Source: Haloarchaeobius iranensis (GTDB lineage: Archaea > Halobacteriota > Halobacteria > Halobacteriales > Natrialbaceae). Taken from it: a DNA stretch of 64,000 nucleotides. A program made the translations under genes and the position numbers. Shown here in pieces: positions 41,819 through 50,932 of this stretch. The notes under the pieces are model-generated. The model saw nothing but the letters and a program-made list of their open reading frames with translations, did no database searches and was not told the origin of the DNA. The stretch lies in assembly GCF_900103505.1 (NCBI RefSeq), contig NZ_FNIA01000005.1, forward strand, positions 142,019-206,018, given 5' to 3'. How positions within the stretch are numbered: position 1 is the stretch's first letter; each line of letters starts with the position of its first letter.

Positions 41819-42211
41819 TCAGCCGACCACCGCGCCGATGACCGACGCGATCGAGAGGAAGACGAGGAGTCCGCCGACGACGTAGCACGCGAGCCCCAGC
41901 AGGTTGCCCCAGGTCCGCCATTCCACGAAGTCAACGATGACGAGGAGCGTCTGGAGCGGGAGCGATGCGTCGTCCCTGTTCTCGATCCCCTCGTAGTCGA
42001 GCGTGTTTCGGAGGCGACCGAAGCCCAGCACCCCGAGGCCGACGCCACCGATAGCGACCGAGAGCATGACCTCTCCAACGACGTGCGGCACAGGCAGTGC
42101 TGTCGCACCAGCGACGAGGATCACGGCACAGAGGACACTGGTCGCCGTGAACGCGAACACCCGGCGGACGTAGTCCATCGACCGAACCGGCGTTTCACCG
42201 ATGTTTCCCAT
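41819..42211 (-). CDS. Membrane protein with four predicted helices
   Basis: 130 residues; hydrophobic helices near residues 15-40, 45-65, 85-105 and 110-130, with a polar central loop (RLRNTLDYEGIENRDDAS). Start at MGNIGETPVRS. A start twelve codons in (MDYVRRV) is possible. Converges with the S9 peptidase by 25 bases. Function unknown. Confidence 0.65.
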   Translation of the reverse strand: MGNIGETPVRSMDYVRRVFAFTATSVLCAVILVAGATALPVPHVVGEVMLSVAIGGVGLGVLGFGRLRNTLDYEGIENRDDASLPLQTLLVIVDFVEWRTWGNLLGLACYVVGGLLVFLSIASVIGAVVG

Positions 42212-42319
42212 ACGCCAGTTCGTGAATCATTTTACATCAATCATTCGGGATTAAATCCTGGCCGGGGATGGCTCCGCTTCGGACGTGCCATTATCCGCCT
42301 GGCCCGCGAACGGCCCGAC

Positions 42320-42835
42320 ATGGACGGACTCCCCCGTCGTCGTCTGCTGACCTGCCAGTCGAGTTTCCTGACGCTCGGCGCGCTGGCGGGCTGTCTGGAC
42401 GGGGACGACGCCAGTCCGGAGACGACCGACGGCACCGGAACTGGCGACAGCCACGGAACCGACGACCTCGACCTGCGCGAGGCGAACGTCGTCGCCGTCG
42501 CCGCCGAGGACGGGGACGGCAGCTACGCGTTCGACGTCACGCTGCACCACGACGACGACGGCGAGGACGGCTTCGTGGACTGGTGGCAGGTCGAACGGCT
42601 CGACGGCAGCCGGCTCGGCCGCCGCGAGCTGCTGCACGCGCACTCCCGACAGCCGTTCACGCGGTCCGAGACCATCGAGATTCCCGGCGAGGTGACCTGC
42701 GTCGTCGTCCGCGGGCACGACCGGACGCACGGCTACGGCGGGGTCGCGATGCTGGTCGACCTCGAATCGGGGGCCACGCGACGGGTCGACCAGGGTACCG
42801 AGCCGCGGTCGTTCGACGCGAGCGACTGTCCCTGA
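42320..42835 (+). CDS. Lipoprotein of unknown function
   Basis: 171 residues. Signal with RR pair and lipobox: DGLPRRRLLTCQSSFLTLG then ALAGCLDGDD (Cys about residue 26), followed by a Asp/Thr-rich linker and a small beta domain (YAFDVTLHHDDDGEDGF, VTCVVVRGHDRTHGYGG). Pattern common in haloarchaeal lipoproteins. The longer upstream frame is in GC-rich intergenic sequence. Function unknown. Confidence 0.7.
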   Translation: MDGLPRRRLLTCQSSFLTLGALAGCLDGDDASPETTDGTGTGDSHGTDDLDLREANVVAVAAEDGDGSYAFDVTLHHDDDGEDGFVDWWQVERLDGSRLGRRELLHAHSRQPFTRSETIEIPGEVTCVVVRGHDRTHGYGGVAMLVDLESGATRRVDQGTEPRSFDASDCP

Positions 42836-42896
42836 GTGGGTGCGGTCTCGTGGTGTGCCAGTCGGTCCCCGGCTACTCGCGTGCCCCCTCTGCTCG

Positions 42897-43121
42897 CTAC
42901 CCGCCGAGATAGTAGCGGTCGTAGAACAGCAACAGCCCGAGGAAGGCGACGACGAACACGACGACGGTGAGGATGGTCACCCCGATACCGCTGGCGAGGC
43001 CAGTCCAGGCCAGGGCCACCTCCGTGACTGCCGTGGCGGCCAGTGCCGCCGCGAAGAAGCTCCCGACGAGGAACAGTAGGTTTCCGAGGGAGGACGGCTC
43101 CCCGGTCGCGTCATCGGCCAT
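42897..43121 (-). CDS. Small two-helix membrane protein
   Basis: 74 residues: MADDATGEPSSL, helix (LLFLVGSFFAAALAATAVTEVA), short loop, helix (TILTVVVFVVAFLGLLLF), end YDRYYLGG. Start at MADDATG, where haloarchaeal small membrane proteins of this type begin. Function unknown. Divergent from the UPF0104 gene. Confidence 0.62.
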   Translation of the reverse strand: MADDATGEPSSLGNLLFLVGSFFAAALAATAVTEVALAWTGLASGIGVTILTVVVFVVAFLGLLLFYDRYYLGG

Positions 43122-43279
43122 ATCAATCGATAGGTGTCCGCGGGGACAAAAGACCCCCTGCTCGTGGCGAGCCAGACCAGCCCCGCACCGGCCCGGCTCC
43201 CGTCGACCCCTCCCCTGGCCCCCCGGACGACCGTGGAACACCCGATGCGCTCTTGTGTGCCACGTGCGACTGACCCCAC

Positions 43280-44365
43280 ATGGGACTGCGGGAGATCGTC
43301 GCTGGCGTCGTCGCGGGCCTCGTCGTGGTCGCCCTGCTCGCCGTCGGTGTCGGCTGGGAGCAGGTGCTCGACCGGGTGCTCGCGGCCGACAAGCCCCTGT
43401 TCGGGCTGGCGCTGCTCGCCGGGTTCGGCTCCATCGCGGCCTGGGGGCTCTCCGTCTACGCGCTCGTCCGTCCGATTCCCGACGCGCCGGGGCTGCGTCG
43501 GTTCTCCGGCCTCTTCCTCGCCGCGGTGTTCGTCAAACAGGCGCTCCCCCTGGGCGTCGCTGGGGGCGCGGCCATCATCGCCTACGTCGTCTCGCGGTAC
43601 TCCGACGCGACCATCGAACGGACGCTGCTCGCCACGACGGTCGCGGGCTTCCTCTCGACGGTCGCCTCGGCGCTCGTCGCCGGGGTCGGCCTGCTGTTCG
43701 TCCTGCTCACGCGTCCCGTCCCACAGTGGATCATCCAGCTCACCGTCGTCCTGGCCATCGGGCTGCTGGTGCTCATCACGGTGGTGACGGGCTTTGCCAT
43801 CTGGCCCGGCATCCTCCGGCGGGCGACGGTCAGGTTCGCCGGCGCGGTCCACCCCACGGTCGCGGCCCTGTCGACGCGGGTCGGGAGGGTCGTCGAGCCG
43901 AACCAGGTCCGCGCACGCCTGGACCGCTTCGTCGACACGGGCGAGGTCGTCGCCAGACATCCCCGGGCCGTCGTGGCGTCGTTCGCCGCGGCGGTCCTCG
44001 CGTGGGTGTTCACCGCCGCCGCGTTGAGCTTCTCGCTGGCGGCGGTCAGCAGCCCCGCGCCGCTGTCGGTCTCCGCGTTCGCCGTCACGGTCTCCGGAGT
44101 CGCGACCGCCGTTCCGCTCCCGGGTGGCCTCGGCGGGGTCGAGGCGACGCTGTCGGCGCTCGTCACCGTGATGAGCGGCGACGCGGTGACCAGGGTCGGC
44201 GCGGGCGTCGTGCTGTACCGGGTCGCGACGTTCTGGCTCCGGCTGGTCGTCGGCGGGCCCGCCGGCGTGGCGGTACTCGGACGCTACGGCTCGGGCTCGC
44301 AGGCGCTCGACGAACTCGACGAGATAGAGGAGAGCGTCGGCGACGTCGGGTCGGCGAGCGAGTAG
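43280..44365 (+). CDS. UPF0104-type integral membrane protein
   Basis: 361 residues with about eight helices, related to the membrane domain of lysylphosphatidylglycerol synthases (GLYDOMAIN-like AglD/UPF0104): LFLAAVFVKQALPLGVAGG and TVSGVATAVPLPGGLGGVEA hold the conserved P-GGLG motif. Archaeal members include flippase-like proteins near glycosylation genes, but none are adjacent here. Converges with the G1P dehydrogenase gene with only one base between. Confidence 0.8.
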   Translation: MGLREIVAGVVAGLVVVALLAVGVGWEQVLDRVLAADKPLFGLALLAGFGSIAAWGLSVYALVRPIPDAPGLRRFSGLFLAAVFVKQALPLGVAGGAAIIAYVVSRYSDATIERTLLATTVAGFLSTVASALVAGVGLLFVLLTRPVPQWIIQLTVVLAIGLLVLITVVTGFAIWPGILRRATVRFAGAVHPTVAALSTRVGRVVEPNQVRARLDRFVDTGEVVARHPRAVVASFAAAVLAWVFTAAALSFSLAAVSSPAPLSVSAFAVTVSGVATAVPLPGGLGGVEATLSALVTVMSGDAVTRVGAGVVLYRVATFWLRLVVGGPAGVAVLGRYGSGSQALDELDEIEESVGDVGSASE

Positions 44366-44366
44366 C

Positions 44367-45416
44367 CTACTCGATGACGCCGGTCTTCCTGGCGGTCTCC
44401 CACGCCGCCTCCTCGCTCATGCCGTCGCCGAGGATGGTGTACCGGTCGCGGATCTCGTGACACGTCGTCAGCGCCTCGACGAGCGTCTCCGGCGGGATGC
44501 CGAGCTCCCCCGCGGTCGTCGGCGCGTCGATGCTCCGGAGCGCGTCCCGGATGTCCGTCCAGAAGCCGCGGTCGCCGCCGTGGAGGTACGCCGTCAGGAT
44601 GGAGCCGACGCCGACCTGGTGCCCGTGCAACGCCGGCTCGGGCGCGATGCGGTCGAGCTGGTGCGAGAACAGGTGCTCGGCACCGGAGGCCGGCCGCGAC
44701 GACCCCGCGATGGACATCGCCACCCCGGAGGAGACCAGCGCCTTCGTCACGACCCAGGCGGACTCCTCCAGCCCCGGACGCACCGAGTCCGCATTGTCGA
44801 CGAGTATCTCGGCGGTCATCTCCGAGAGCGCGGCCGCGTACTCGGAGTGGGGCACGTCCTTCAACCGGTTCGCGAGCCGCCAGTCCATCACCGCGGTGTA
44901 GTTGGAGATGATGTCCGCACAGCCCGCCGTCGTCAGCTCCCACGGTGCCTCCGCGAGCACCTCGGTGTCCGCGACGACTGCAAGCGGCGGGTCCGCCGCG
45001 ACGCTGTGGCGGGTGTCGCCCTCAGGGACCGACCCGCGCCCCGAGACGATGCCGTCGTGGCTCGCCGCCGTCGGCACCGAGACGAAGCCGAGGCCGACGT
45101 GGTCGGCCGCCATCTTCGCGATGTCGATGGCCTTCCCGCCGCCGACGCCCAGCAGGAAGCCCGGCTGCGTCGCCTCCGCACGCTCGATGACGCGCTCGAC
45201 CGACTCGAACGTCGCCTCCTCGACCACGACGACCGCCGAGTCCGTGAACTGCGACTCGATGGCGTCGCCGACCAGCGACCGGGGCGTCGGGCTCGTCACG
45301 ACGAGCGGTCGCCCCTGCAGGTGCAGGTCGTCGACGACCTCCGCCGTGCGGTCGACGACGCCGTGGCCGACCACCACGTTCCGGGGTAGCCGGATCCACG
45401 TCGATTTGGTGAACAT
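44367..45416 (-). CDS. egsA: sn-glycerol-1-phosphate dehydrogenase
   Basis: 349 residues. Makes the archaeal-specific lipid backbone by reducing dihydroxyacetone phosphate. NAD(P)-binding GVGGGKAIDIAKMAADH, substrate loop SVPTAASHDGIVSGRGSV, zinc ligands in TAGCADIISNYTAVMDW (Asp), SGAEHLFSHQLDRI (His) and LHGHQVGVGSIL (His). Start at MFTKSTWIRL. Length and order match archaeal G1PDH. The gene is essential for membrane lipid synthesis. Confidence 0.95.
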   Translation of the reverse strand: MFTKSTWIRLPRNVVVGHGVVDRTAEVVDDLHLQGRPLVVTSPTPRSLVGDAIESQFTDSAVVVVEEATFESVERVIERAEATQPGFLLGVGGGKAIDIAKMAADHVGLGFVSVPTAASHDGIVSGRGSVPEGDTRHSVAADPPLAVVADTEVLAEAPWELTTAGCADIISNYTAVMDWRLANRLKDVPHSEYAAALSEMTAEILVDNADSVRPGLEESAWVVTKALVSSGVAMSIAGSSRPASGAEHLFSHQLDRIAPEPALHGHQVGVGSILTAYLHGGDRGFWTDIRDALRSIDAPTTAGELGIPPETLVEALTTCHEIRDRYTILGDGMSEEAAWETARKTGVIE

Positions 45417-45598
45417 ACCCCAACGGACACCGGCCGTCGGGAAAGGAGTTACGCGACGCCGAGAGACGTCGGAGACGGTGGGGAGAGGCGCCGAAACGGC
45501 TGGTACGGTGTCGAACCGGCGGGATGGTGGTGAGTCGGGGACCGGACGGGGTAGTGAGACGGCCGCTCCGCACTCGAACGAGAAACAGCGGTAGCGAC

Positions 45599-46519
45599 TC
45601 AGCTGTCCAGCAGCCCGAGCTCCCGAAGCTCGTCGGCGAGCGCCGCCTCGTCCGCGTCGTCCATCCGCCGCAGCGGGCTCCGCAGCGGCCCGGCGTCGAA
45701 CCCCTGCAGCGAGAGCGCGGCCTTCACGCCGGCCATGTACGGCCCCCGCTTCAGCGCGGAGCGCACGTCGTACACGTGGCTCTGCAGTTCTCGCGCGCGG
45801 TCCTCGTCGCCGGCGTCGTAGGCCTCGTACAGGTCCACGACGAGCTCGGGGAAGGCGTTGGCGACCGCCGAGACCATCCCCGAGCAGCCGACCTCCAGGC
45901 CGGGGAACAGCAGCGAGTCGGAGCCCGAGAGGAACGTCAGCTCGGGGTGGTCGTCGATGGCCTGGCCGAGCCACGGCACGTCCTTGCTGGAGTCCTTGAC
46001 GCCGACGAGGTTCGGGATGGCGGCGAGTTCGTCGACGGCAGCGAGGGAGAGCTCGTTGCCGGTCTTCGAGGGGATGTGGTAGACGTACGTCGGCAGGTCG
46101 ACGGCGTCGCAGACGCGTCGGTAGTGGTTCACGGCGGCGGTGTCGTCCAGCGGGTAGTAGAACGGTGTCACGACGACGATGCCGTCCGCGCCGGCCTCGG
46201 CGGCGGCCTCGGCCCGGACGACCGTGCGCTGGGTGCTCGGCGCGCCGACCCCCGCGATGACGGGGACCTCGTCGCCGACCTCGTCGACGACGGCGCGGAC
46301 GACGCGGTCCCGTTCCGTCCCGGAGAGCATCGCGAACTCGCCGTTGGTGCCGAGCGGGAAGACGCCGTGTGCGCCGCCGTCGACGACGTACCGGGCGTGG
46401 GCCGCCGTCCCCTCGTAGTCGACCGACTCGTCGTCGTGGAACGCCGTCACCGTCGGCGGGACGACGCCGTGGATGCCGAGCGGGTCGTCGGAGCCGGGCG
46501 CGGGAGCGTTCGAAGTCAT
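45599..46519 (-). CDS. DapA-family aldolase, probable KDG aldolase
   Basis: 306 residues, (beta/alpha)8 barrel of the dihydrodipicolinate synthase/N-acetylneuraminate lyase group. Seen: VVPPTVTAFHDDES, PLGTNGEFAML (substrate GTNGE loop), TYVYHIPSKTGNELS (catalytic Tyr), NLVGVKDSSKDVPW (Schiff-base Lys) and FLSGSDSLLFPGL. With Gdh and GnaD in the window and no lysine genes beside it, a 2-keto-3-deoxygluconate aldolase role is plausible; DHDPS or another keto-acid lyase is not excluded. Starts at MTSNAPAPGSDD. Confidence 0.8.
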   Translation of the reverse strand: MTSNAPAPGSDDPLGIHGVVPPTVTAFHDDESVDYEGTAAHARYVVDGGAHGVFPLGTNGEFAMLSGTERDRVVRAVVDEVGDEVPVIAGVGAPSTQRTVVRAEAAAEAGADGIVVVTPFYYPLDDTAAVNHYRRVCDAVDLPTYVYHIPSKTGNELSLAAVDELAAIPNLVGVKDSSKDVPWLGQAIDDHPELTFLSGSDSLLFPGLEVGCSGMVSAVANAFPELVVDLYEAYDAGDEDRARELQSHVYDVRSALKRGPYMAGVKAALSLQGFDAGPLRSPLRRMDDADEAALADELRELGLLDS

Positions 46520-46554
46520 GTGTCGAAGAGTACGCGGAATCGAGTTAATAGTTC

Positions 46555-47193
46555 CTACGACGCGCGGCGCTCGACGTACCGCTGGTACAGCGGTCTGGCG
46601 ACCAGCGCGAGCGCGAGGACGCCAGCACCGACGAGCACGAGCGGGTCGACGGAGCTGCCGGTGGTGACGTTCCGCGCGGAGACGCCGATGGCCATGATGG
46701 TGAGAATCCACGGTAGCTCGCCGACGAACGTTCCGAGGATGAACGTCCCGAGCGGCACGTCGGCGAGCCCGGTGCCGTAGGCCACCGCGTCGGCGGGCGC
46801 GGGCGAGAGCCGGCCGGCGATGGTGCCCCGGAGGTCGCCCGTCGCGTCGAACAGCTCGTCGCCGGAGCGCCGCAGCCAGCCGAGGACGCCGTCGTCGCGC
46901 TTGTACCACCGGCCCGCGTAGTACGCTGGAAGCGCCGTGAGGACGCCGCCGGCCAGCGCGATTGGGAGGCCGGGCCAGCCGAACCGGTAGCCGACGACGA
47001 GGGTGAACGCCGTGACGGGGACCGCGAGGAACGGTCGGACGAGGTAGCCGACCGCGAGGATGACGACGAACAGCACGTCGCTCTCGACGGCCGTGAGGAG
47101 CCCCGGGACGTCGCCCCCGACGGCCAGGCGGGCCAGCACGAGCAGCGAGAGCACCGCGAGGACGACCGCGGCCTGCCGGTATCTTCGTCGCAC
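46555..47193 (-). CDS. TVP38/TMEM64-family membrane protein
   Basis: 212 residues with about five helices; the central segment FLAVPVTAFTLVVGYRFGWPG and the SNARE-associated pattern YYAGRWYKRDD, RRSGDELFDATGD place it in the DedA-like TVP38/TMEM64 group. Start at MRRRYRQAAVV. Lies 35 bases upstream of the aldolase gene on the same strand. Possibly a transporter or lipid-flipping protein; role unknown. Confidence 0.78.
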   Translation of the reverse strand: MRRRYRQAAVVLAVLSLLVLARLAVGGDVPGLLTAVESDVLFVVILAVGYLVRPFLAVPVTAFTLVVGYRFGWPGLPIALAGGVLTALPAYYAGRWYKRDDGVLGWLRRSGDELFDATGDLRGTIAGRLSPAPADAVAYGTGLADVPLGTFILGTFVGELPWILTIMAIGVSARNVTTGSSVDPLVLVGAGVLALALVARPLYQRYVERRAS

Positions 47194-47275
47194 TACCTGA
47201 GCGAGGGTCAGTTCGCACTTGTGGGTTTCGAGACCGACCGGGAGCCGGCGTCGACGACGGTGTCGAGCGGCCGGC

Positions 47276-47689
47276 TCAGTTCGCCAGCAGCGCGACCGCG
47301 GCGACCGCGAAGCCGACGCCGCCGACGCGCTGGAGGGTCACGGGCTCGTCGAACAGCACGACGCCGAGGGCGGCCGCGACGACGAAGTACAGCGCCGAGA
47401 CGGTCGTCACGACGCCCGTGCTCCCGCGCTCCAGTCCGGCGTAGAACGCGACGGCGGCGACGCCGGAGAACACGCCCGCCGCGACGGCGAGCAGGACGCC
47501 GTCGCGGGTGTAGCTGACCGGCTCGGTGCGCGTGAGGACGTACGCGCCAGCGAGCGCGGTGCCGACGAGGTAGGAGACTATCATCGCGACGGTCGGCGAG
47601 GTGCTCTGCGTGGCGGCGTCGGCGAGGACGGCCCAGACCCCCCACGCGAGCATGGCCAGCAGCGCGAAGACGACGGGTGCGGTCGACAT
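47276..47689 (-). CDS. Single EamA-domain membrane protein
   Basis: 137 residues with five helices of one EamA (drug/metabolite transporter) unit: LLAMLAWGVWAVLADAATQS, TAVAMIVSYLVGTALAGA-like helix, and a last LFDEPVTLQRVGGVGFAVAA. Most EamA transporters have two such units in tandem, so this one should pair with itself or act as a half transporter. Start at MSTAPVVFAL. Function unknown. Confidence 0.72.
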   Translation of the reverse strand: MSTAPVVFALLAMLAWGVWAVLADAATQSTSPTVAMIVSYLVGTALAGAYVLTRTEPVSYTRDGVLLAVAAGVFSGVAAVAFYAGLERGSTGVVTTVSALYFVVAAALGVVLFDEPVTLQRVGGVGFAVAAVALLAN

Positions 47690-47752
47690 ACGACCGGCGA
47701 GACGCTCGGGGGTCGAAAACGTTCCGAGGCGGCGCGCGGCTGAGCGTCGGGA

Positions 47753-48625
47753 CTACTCGACGCTCAGCCGGAGGGTCAGGTTGTGGAGGAGGACGGCGTC
47801 GGCCTCGCGTGCGAGCCGGACGAGCGCCTCGGAGGGGGGCGTCGCCTCGTCGTCGCCGACGGAGCTGTCGGCCGCCACCAGCGCCGCGACCTCGTCGGTC
47901 ACCGCCGGCTCGACCGGCGTACAGTCGAGCACCGGCGGGTCGTCCGCGTCGACCGGCTCCAGCGAGAGCACGTACCAGACCCGGTTCGCGAAGAACTCGG
48001 CGTCGGTCTGCTGCCGTTCGCGTCCGGTGTACACCGTGCCGTCGAGGCGGACGTAGCCACCGTCGAGGACGGTCCGTGCGAAGGTGCCGAGTTCTGTCTC
48101 CGGGTACACCTCGGCCGGGTCGCTGCCGGTCGCGTTGCGGACGAACTCGCGCTGTGCGGCGGTCAGTTCGCTCCCGTCGGCAACGGTCGCGTCGTCGGGC
48201 ACCGATTCTGCCGGGGCGGCCTCGAACTGCATCACGTAGCGACCCCCGGCCTGCACGTCGACGGTGTAGGTGCCGTCCGCGGCGTCGGTGTTGCGGAGTT
48301 CGACCGTCTCGAACGCGGCGAGGCCGGGCGACGGCGGCCGGTTCACGGCGAGTGGATAGTGGCCGCGGACCACCCCGTCCGTGCGGGCGGCGTCGGCGAG
48401 CAGCCCCCGCAGCCCCTCGGGGACCACGCGGATGGGCTCGTCGGCCGCGGTGGGGTCGACGTCGTCGAGGCTGACGGCGGAGGGTCGGGTCGTCCCGTCC
48501 GTCGGGTCGACGGTCGTGTCGGTGTCGTCGTCGGGCTGGTCGCTCCCGTCGCCAACTCCGGCACAGCCCGCGAGGGTGTCCGTGGCCGCGGCGACGCTCG
48601 CGACGAACGCGCGTCTGGAGGGCAT
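47753..48625 (-). CDS. Lipoprotein of unknown function
   Basis: 290 residues. The start MPSRRAFVASVAAATDTLAG ends in the lipobox LAGCAG (Cys about residue 21), followed by an acidic Thr/Asp linker. The mature part (about 60-290) is alpha/beta with YTVDVQAGGRYVMQFEAAPA and GTFARTVLDGGYVRLDGTVY. Family not recognised. The 5' 180-base extension of the frame is antisense-like and rejected. Converges with the aCPSF1 gene? No: both are on the minus strand, with aCPSF1 upstream by 70 bases. Confidence 0.68.
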   Translation of the reverse strand: MPSRRAFVASVAAATDTLAGCAGVGDGSDQPDDDTDTTVDPTDGTTRPSAVSLDDVDPTAADEPIRVVPEGLRGLLADAARTDGVVRGHYPLAVNRPPSPGLAAFETVELRNTDAADGTYTVDVQAGGRYVMQFEAAPAESVPDDATVADGSELTAAQREFVRNATGSDPAEVYPETELGTFARTVLDGGYVRLDGTVYTGRERQQTDAEFFANRVWYVLSLEPVDADDPPVLDCTPVEPAVTDEVAALVAADSSVGDDEATPPSEALVRLAREADAVLLHNLTLRLSVE

Positions 48626-48695
48626 CACGTCGAGCAACCGCGAGAACGGGTAAGTGTCTTCTGCCGGGAACGTCGGCCGCGGAGCCGCGGTCGCG

Positions 48696-50624
48696 TTACT
48701 TGAACCGGAACGTCTCCAGGTTCTTCGGCGCGAACGTCCGCATGTTGAACTCGTGGTAGAGCGCCGAGGAGAGGTCCTGCACGGAGGACTCGTCGCCGTG
48801 GACACAGAGCACCTTCTCGGGGCGGGGGTTCATCGTGCGGACGAAGTCCTCGAGGCCCTGCCGGTCGGCGTGGCCGGAGAAGCCGTCGACCGTGTGGATG
48901 TCCATCTTCAGCTTCAGCGTGTTCGAGCGGCCGCCGTTGCCGCCGCGGTCGTTGATGGGTATCTCGTCCCAGCCGTTCTGGATGCGGCGACCCAGCGTCC
49001 CCTGGGCCTGGTAGCCGACGAACACCATCTTCGAGTCCTCCTGGCTGCCGACGTGGCGGAGCCAGGACATGATGGGGCCGCCCTCGACCATCCCGGAGGT
49101 CGAGAGGATGATGCAGGGGCCGCCGTCGGCGACCTCCTGGCGCTCCCCCTCGCCGCCGTCGATGTGGTTGAACTCGTCGGCGAGGAACGGGTTCTCGTCC
49201 TCGTGGAAGATGCGGTCGCGGAGGTCGTCGCGGAGGTACTCGGGGTACGTGGAGTGGATGGCGGTCGCCTCCCAGATCATCCCGTCGAGGTGGACCGGCA
49301 TCGAGGGGATCTTCCCCTTGCGCATCGCCTCCTCCAGGACGAGCATGATCTCCTGGGAGCGCCCGACGGCGAACGCCGGGATGAGCACCTTGCCGTCCTG
49401 CTCGTGAGCCTCGTTGATGACCTCGATGAGCTTTCGCTCGGAGTCCTCCTGGTCGGTCTGGTAGTCGTTCCGGCCGCCGTAGGTGGACTCGAGCACGAGC
49501 GTCTCGACGCGCGGGAAGTCGTTCACCGCGCCGTTGAACAGACGGGTGTCCTTGTAGTGGATGTCACCGGAGAAGGCGACGTTGTAGAGGCCGTCGCCGA
49601 TGTGGAAGTGCGACACGGCGGAGCCGAGGATGTGGCCGGCGTTGTGGAACGTGAGCTTCACGTCCGGCGCGATGTCGGTCACGTCGCCGTACTCCAGCGG
49701 GATGGTGTGCTTGATGGCCTCGCGCACCATCTCGGACTCGTACGGCGGCGCGCGGCCCTCCTTGGCGGCCACGTCGAGGTAGTCGAGCGTGAGCAGGCCC
49801 ATGAGGTCCCGCGTCGGCTCGGTCGTGTAGATGGGACCGTCGTAGCCGTACTTGAAAAGCAGCGGCAGCAGCGCGGAGTGGTCGAGGTGGGCGTGGGTGA
49901 GCACGACCGCGTCGATGTTGGTCGCCCCCGCACCGAGCGCCTCGGGCACCTGCAGGTAGGGCACCTCGTCCTCCGCGCCGGGCTTGTCGCCGCAGTCGAT
50001 GAGGATGCGCGTCTCCGGGGTCGAGAGAACGAACGCAGCGCGTCCGACCTCGCGACAGCAGCCCAGCGTCGTGATGCGGACGTACTCGTCGTTAGACATC
50101 TCCTCGCGGTGGATCTGCCGACCCACGCGCTCGAGGATGTCGCGGCGCTCGTCGCGCTCCTGCTTGAGGAAGTTACGGACGTTCGAGACCGTCGAGGACT
50201 CGATGGGCGGCGTGCGGACGACCTCCGGGGTCCAGCCGACCTTCTTCGTGATCTCGCGCAGGGTCGAGCCGTGGCGGCCGATCACCATCCCCGGCTTCGC
50301 GGCCTCGATGACGACCTCGCCGGTGTCGGCGTGGAAGTCGAGGTCCGTCACGCCCGCGTCCTCGGGGATGACGTCCATGATCTGCTCGCGCGCCGACTCC
50401 GGCCGGGAGAGCACGTCGGGGTCGGGGCGGACCGTGATTCGCTTTCGCAGCTTCGAGGCGAGCTGGCGGATGAGGTCGCCCTGCTGGGCGAACTTCTTCG
50501 GGTCGCGCGTGTAGACGACCAGCTCAGGTCCCTCGTATTTGACGGCGGACACCGAGATGTCGCTCGGTATCTCGCTCTTTATCTCTGCTTCCAGTTCTTC
50601 GAGTTGTCGATCTACGGAACTCAT
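48696..50624 (-). CDS. Beta-CASP ribonuclease aCPSF1, transcription termination factor
   Basis: 642 residues. Two N-terminal KH domains (about 1-170, with GMVIGRHGSTLREITKKVG), then metallo-beta-lactamase/beta-CASP core: VVLTHAHLDHSALLPLL, FHNAGHILGSAVSHFHIG, VAFSGDIHYKDTRL, LVLESTYGGRND, PAFAVGRSQEIMLVL, ILSTSGMVEGGPIM and DGFSGHADRQGLEDFV. This is the archaeal CPSF73-like enzyme FttA/aCPSF1, which cleaves nascent RNA at U-rich sites and ends transcription. Start at MSSVDRQLEEL. Highly conserved across archaea. Confidence 0.95.
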   Translation of the reverse strand: MSSVDRQLEELEAEIKSEIPSDISVSAVKYEGPELVVYTRDPKKFAQQGDLIRQLASKLRKRITVRPDPDVLSRPESAREQIMDVIPEDAGVTDLDFHADTGEVVIEAAKPGMVIGRHGSTLREITKKVGWTPEVVRTPPIESSTVSNVRNFLKQERDERRDILERVGRQIHREEMSNDEYVRITTLGCCREVGRAAFVLSTPETRILIDCGDKPGAEDEVPYLQVPEALGAGATNIDAVVLTHAHLDHSALLPLLFKYGYDGPIYTTEPTRDLMGLLTLDYLDVAAKEGRAPPYESEMVREAIKHTIPLEYGDVTDIAPDVKLTFHNAGHILGSAVSHFHIGDGLYNVAFSGDIHYKDTRLFNGAVNDFPRVETLVLESTYGGRNDYQTDQEDSERKLIEVINEAHEQDGKVLIPAFAVGRSQEIMLVLEEAMRKGKIPSMPVHLDGMIWEATAIHSTYPEYLRDDLRDRIFHEDENPFLADEFNHIDGGEGERQEVADGGPCIILSTSGMVEGGPIMSWLRHVGSQEDSKMVFVGYQAQGTLGRRIQNGWDEIPINDRGGNGGRSNTLKLKMDIHTVDGFSGHADRQGLEDFVRTMNPRPEKVLCVHGDESSVQDLSSALYHEFNMRTFAPKNLETFRFK

Positions 50625-50932
50625 ATGTCGAGAAATTCAGTCGCGTCCGGACGGCGTGTTCCGCCCGTTCCGGCCGACCGTCTGCGCGACCCGCTCCGTC
50701 CGTCGCGGACGGAACCGCCACACCCCCCAGCGTCCGCACTGCTCTCGGACTGGTGACGTGCGTTGCCGCGCGTGTCGTATCGAGACATTGTCGGTGGAAA
50801 CTGCGGTTCGAGCCCGTCCCGGACGCTTGCTCGTCGGGAGGCCTCGGGGAGAACCCGCTTACTCGGTCGTATGCCCCCGCTGTTATAAAAGCCTTCGCAA
50901 TACTCAGGGCAGGGCCGCCCGTAGCACGGCCC
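50625..50932. other. Divergent intergenic region with promoter of the next gene
   Basis: About 308 bases between divergent genes. No gene recognised. A clear TATA box TTATAAAA at 50883-50890 serves the plus-strand gene at 50933 (start about 25 bases after the box). A minus-strand promoter for aCPSF1 should be in the first 50 bases, but none is obvious in the GC-rich sequence. Confidence 0.6.
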
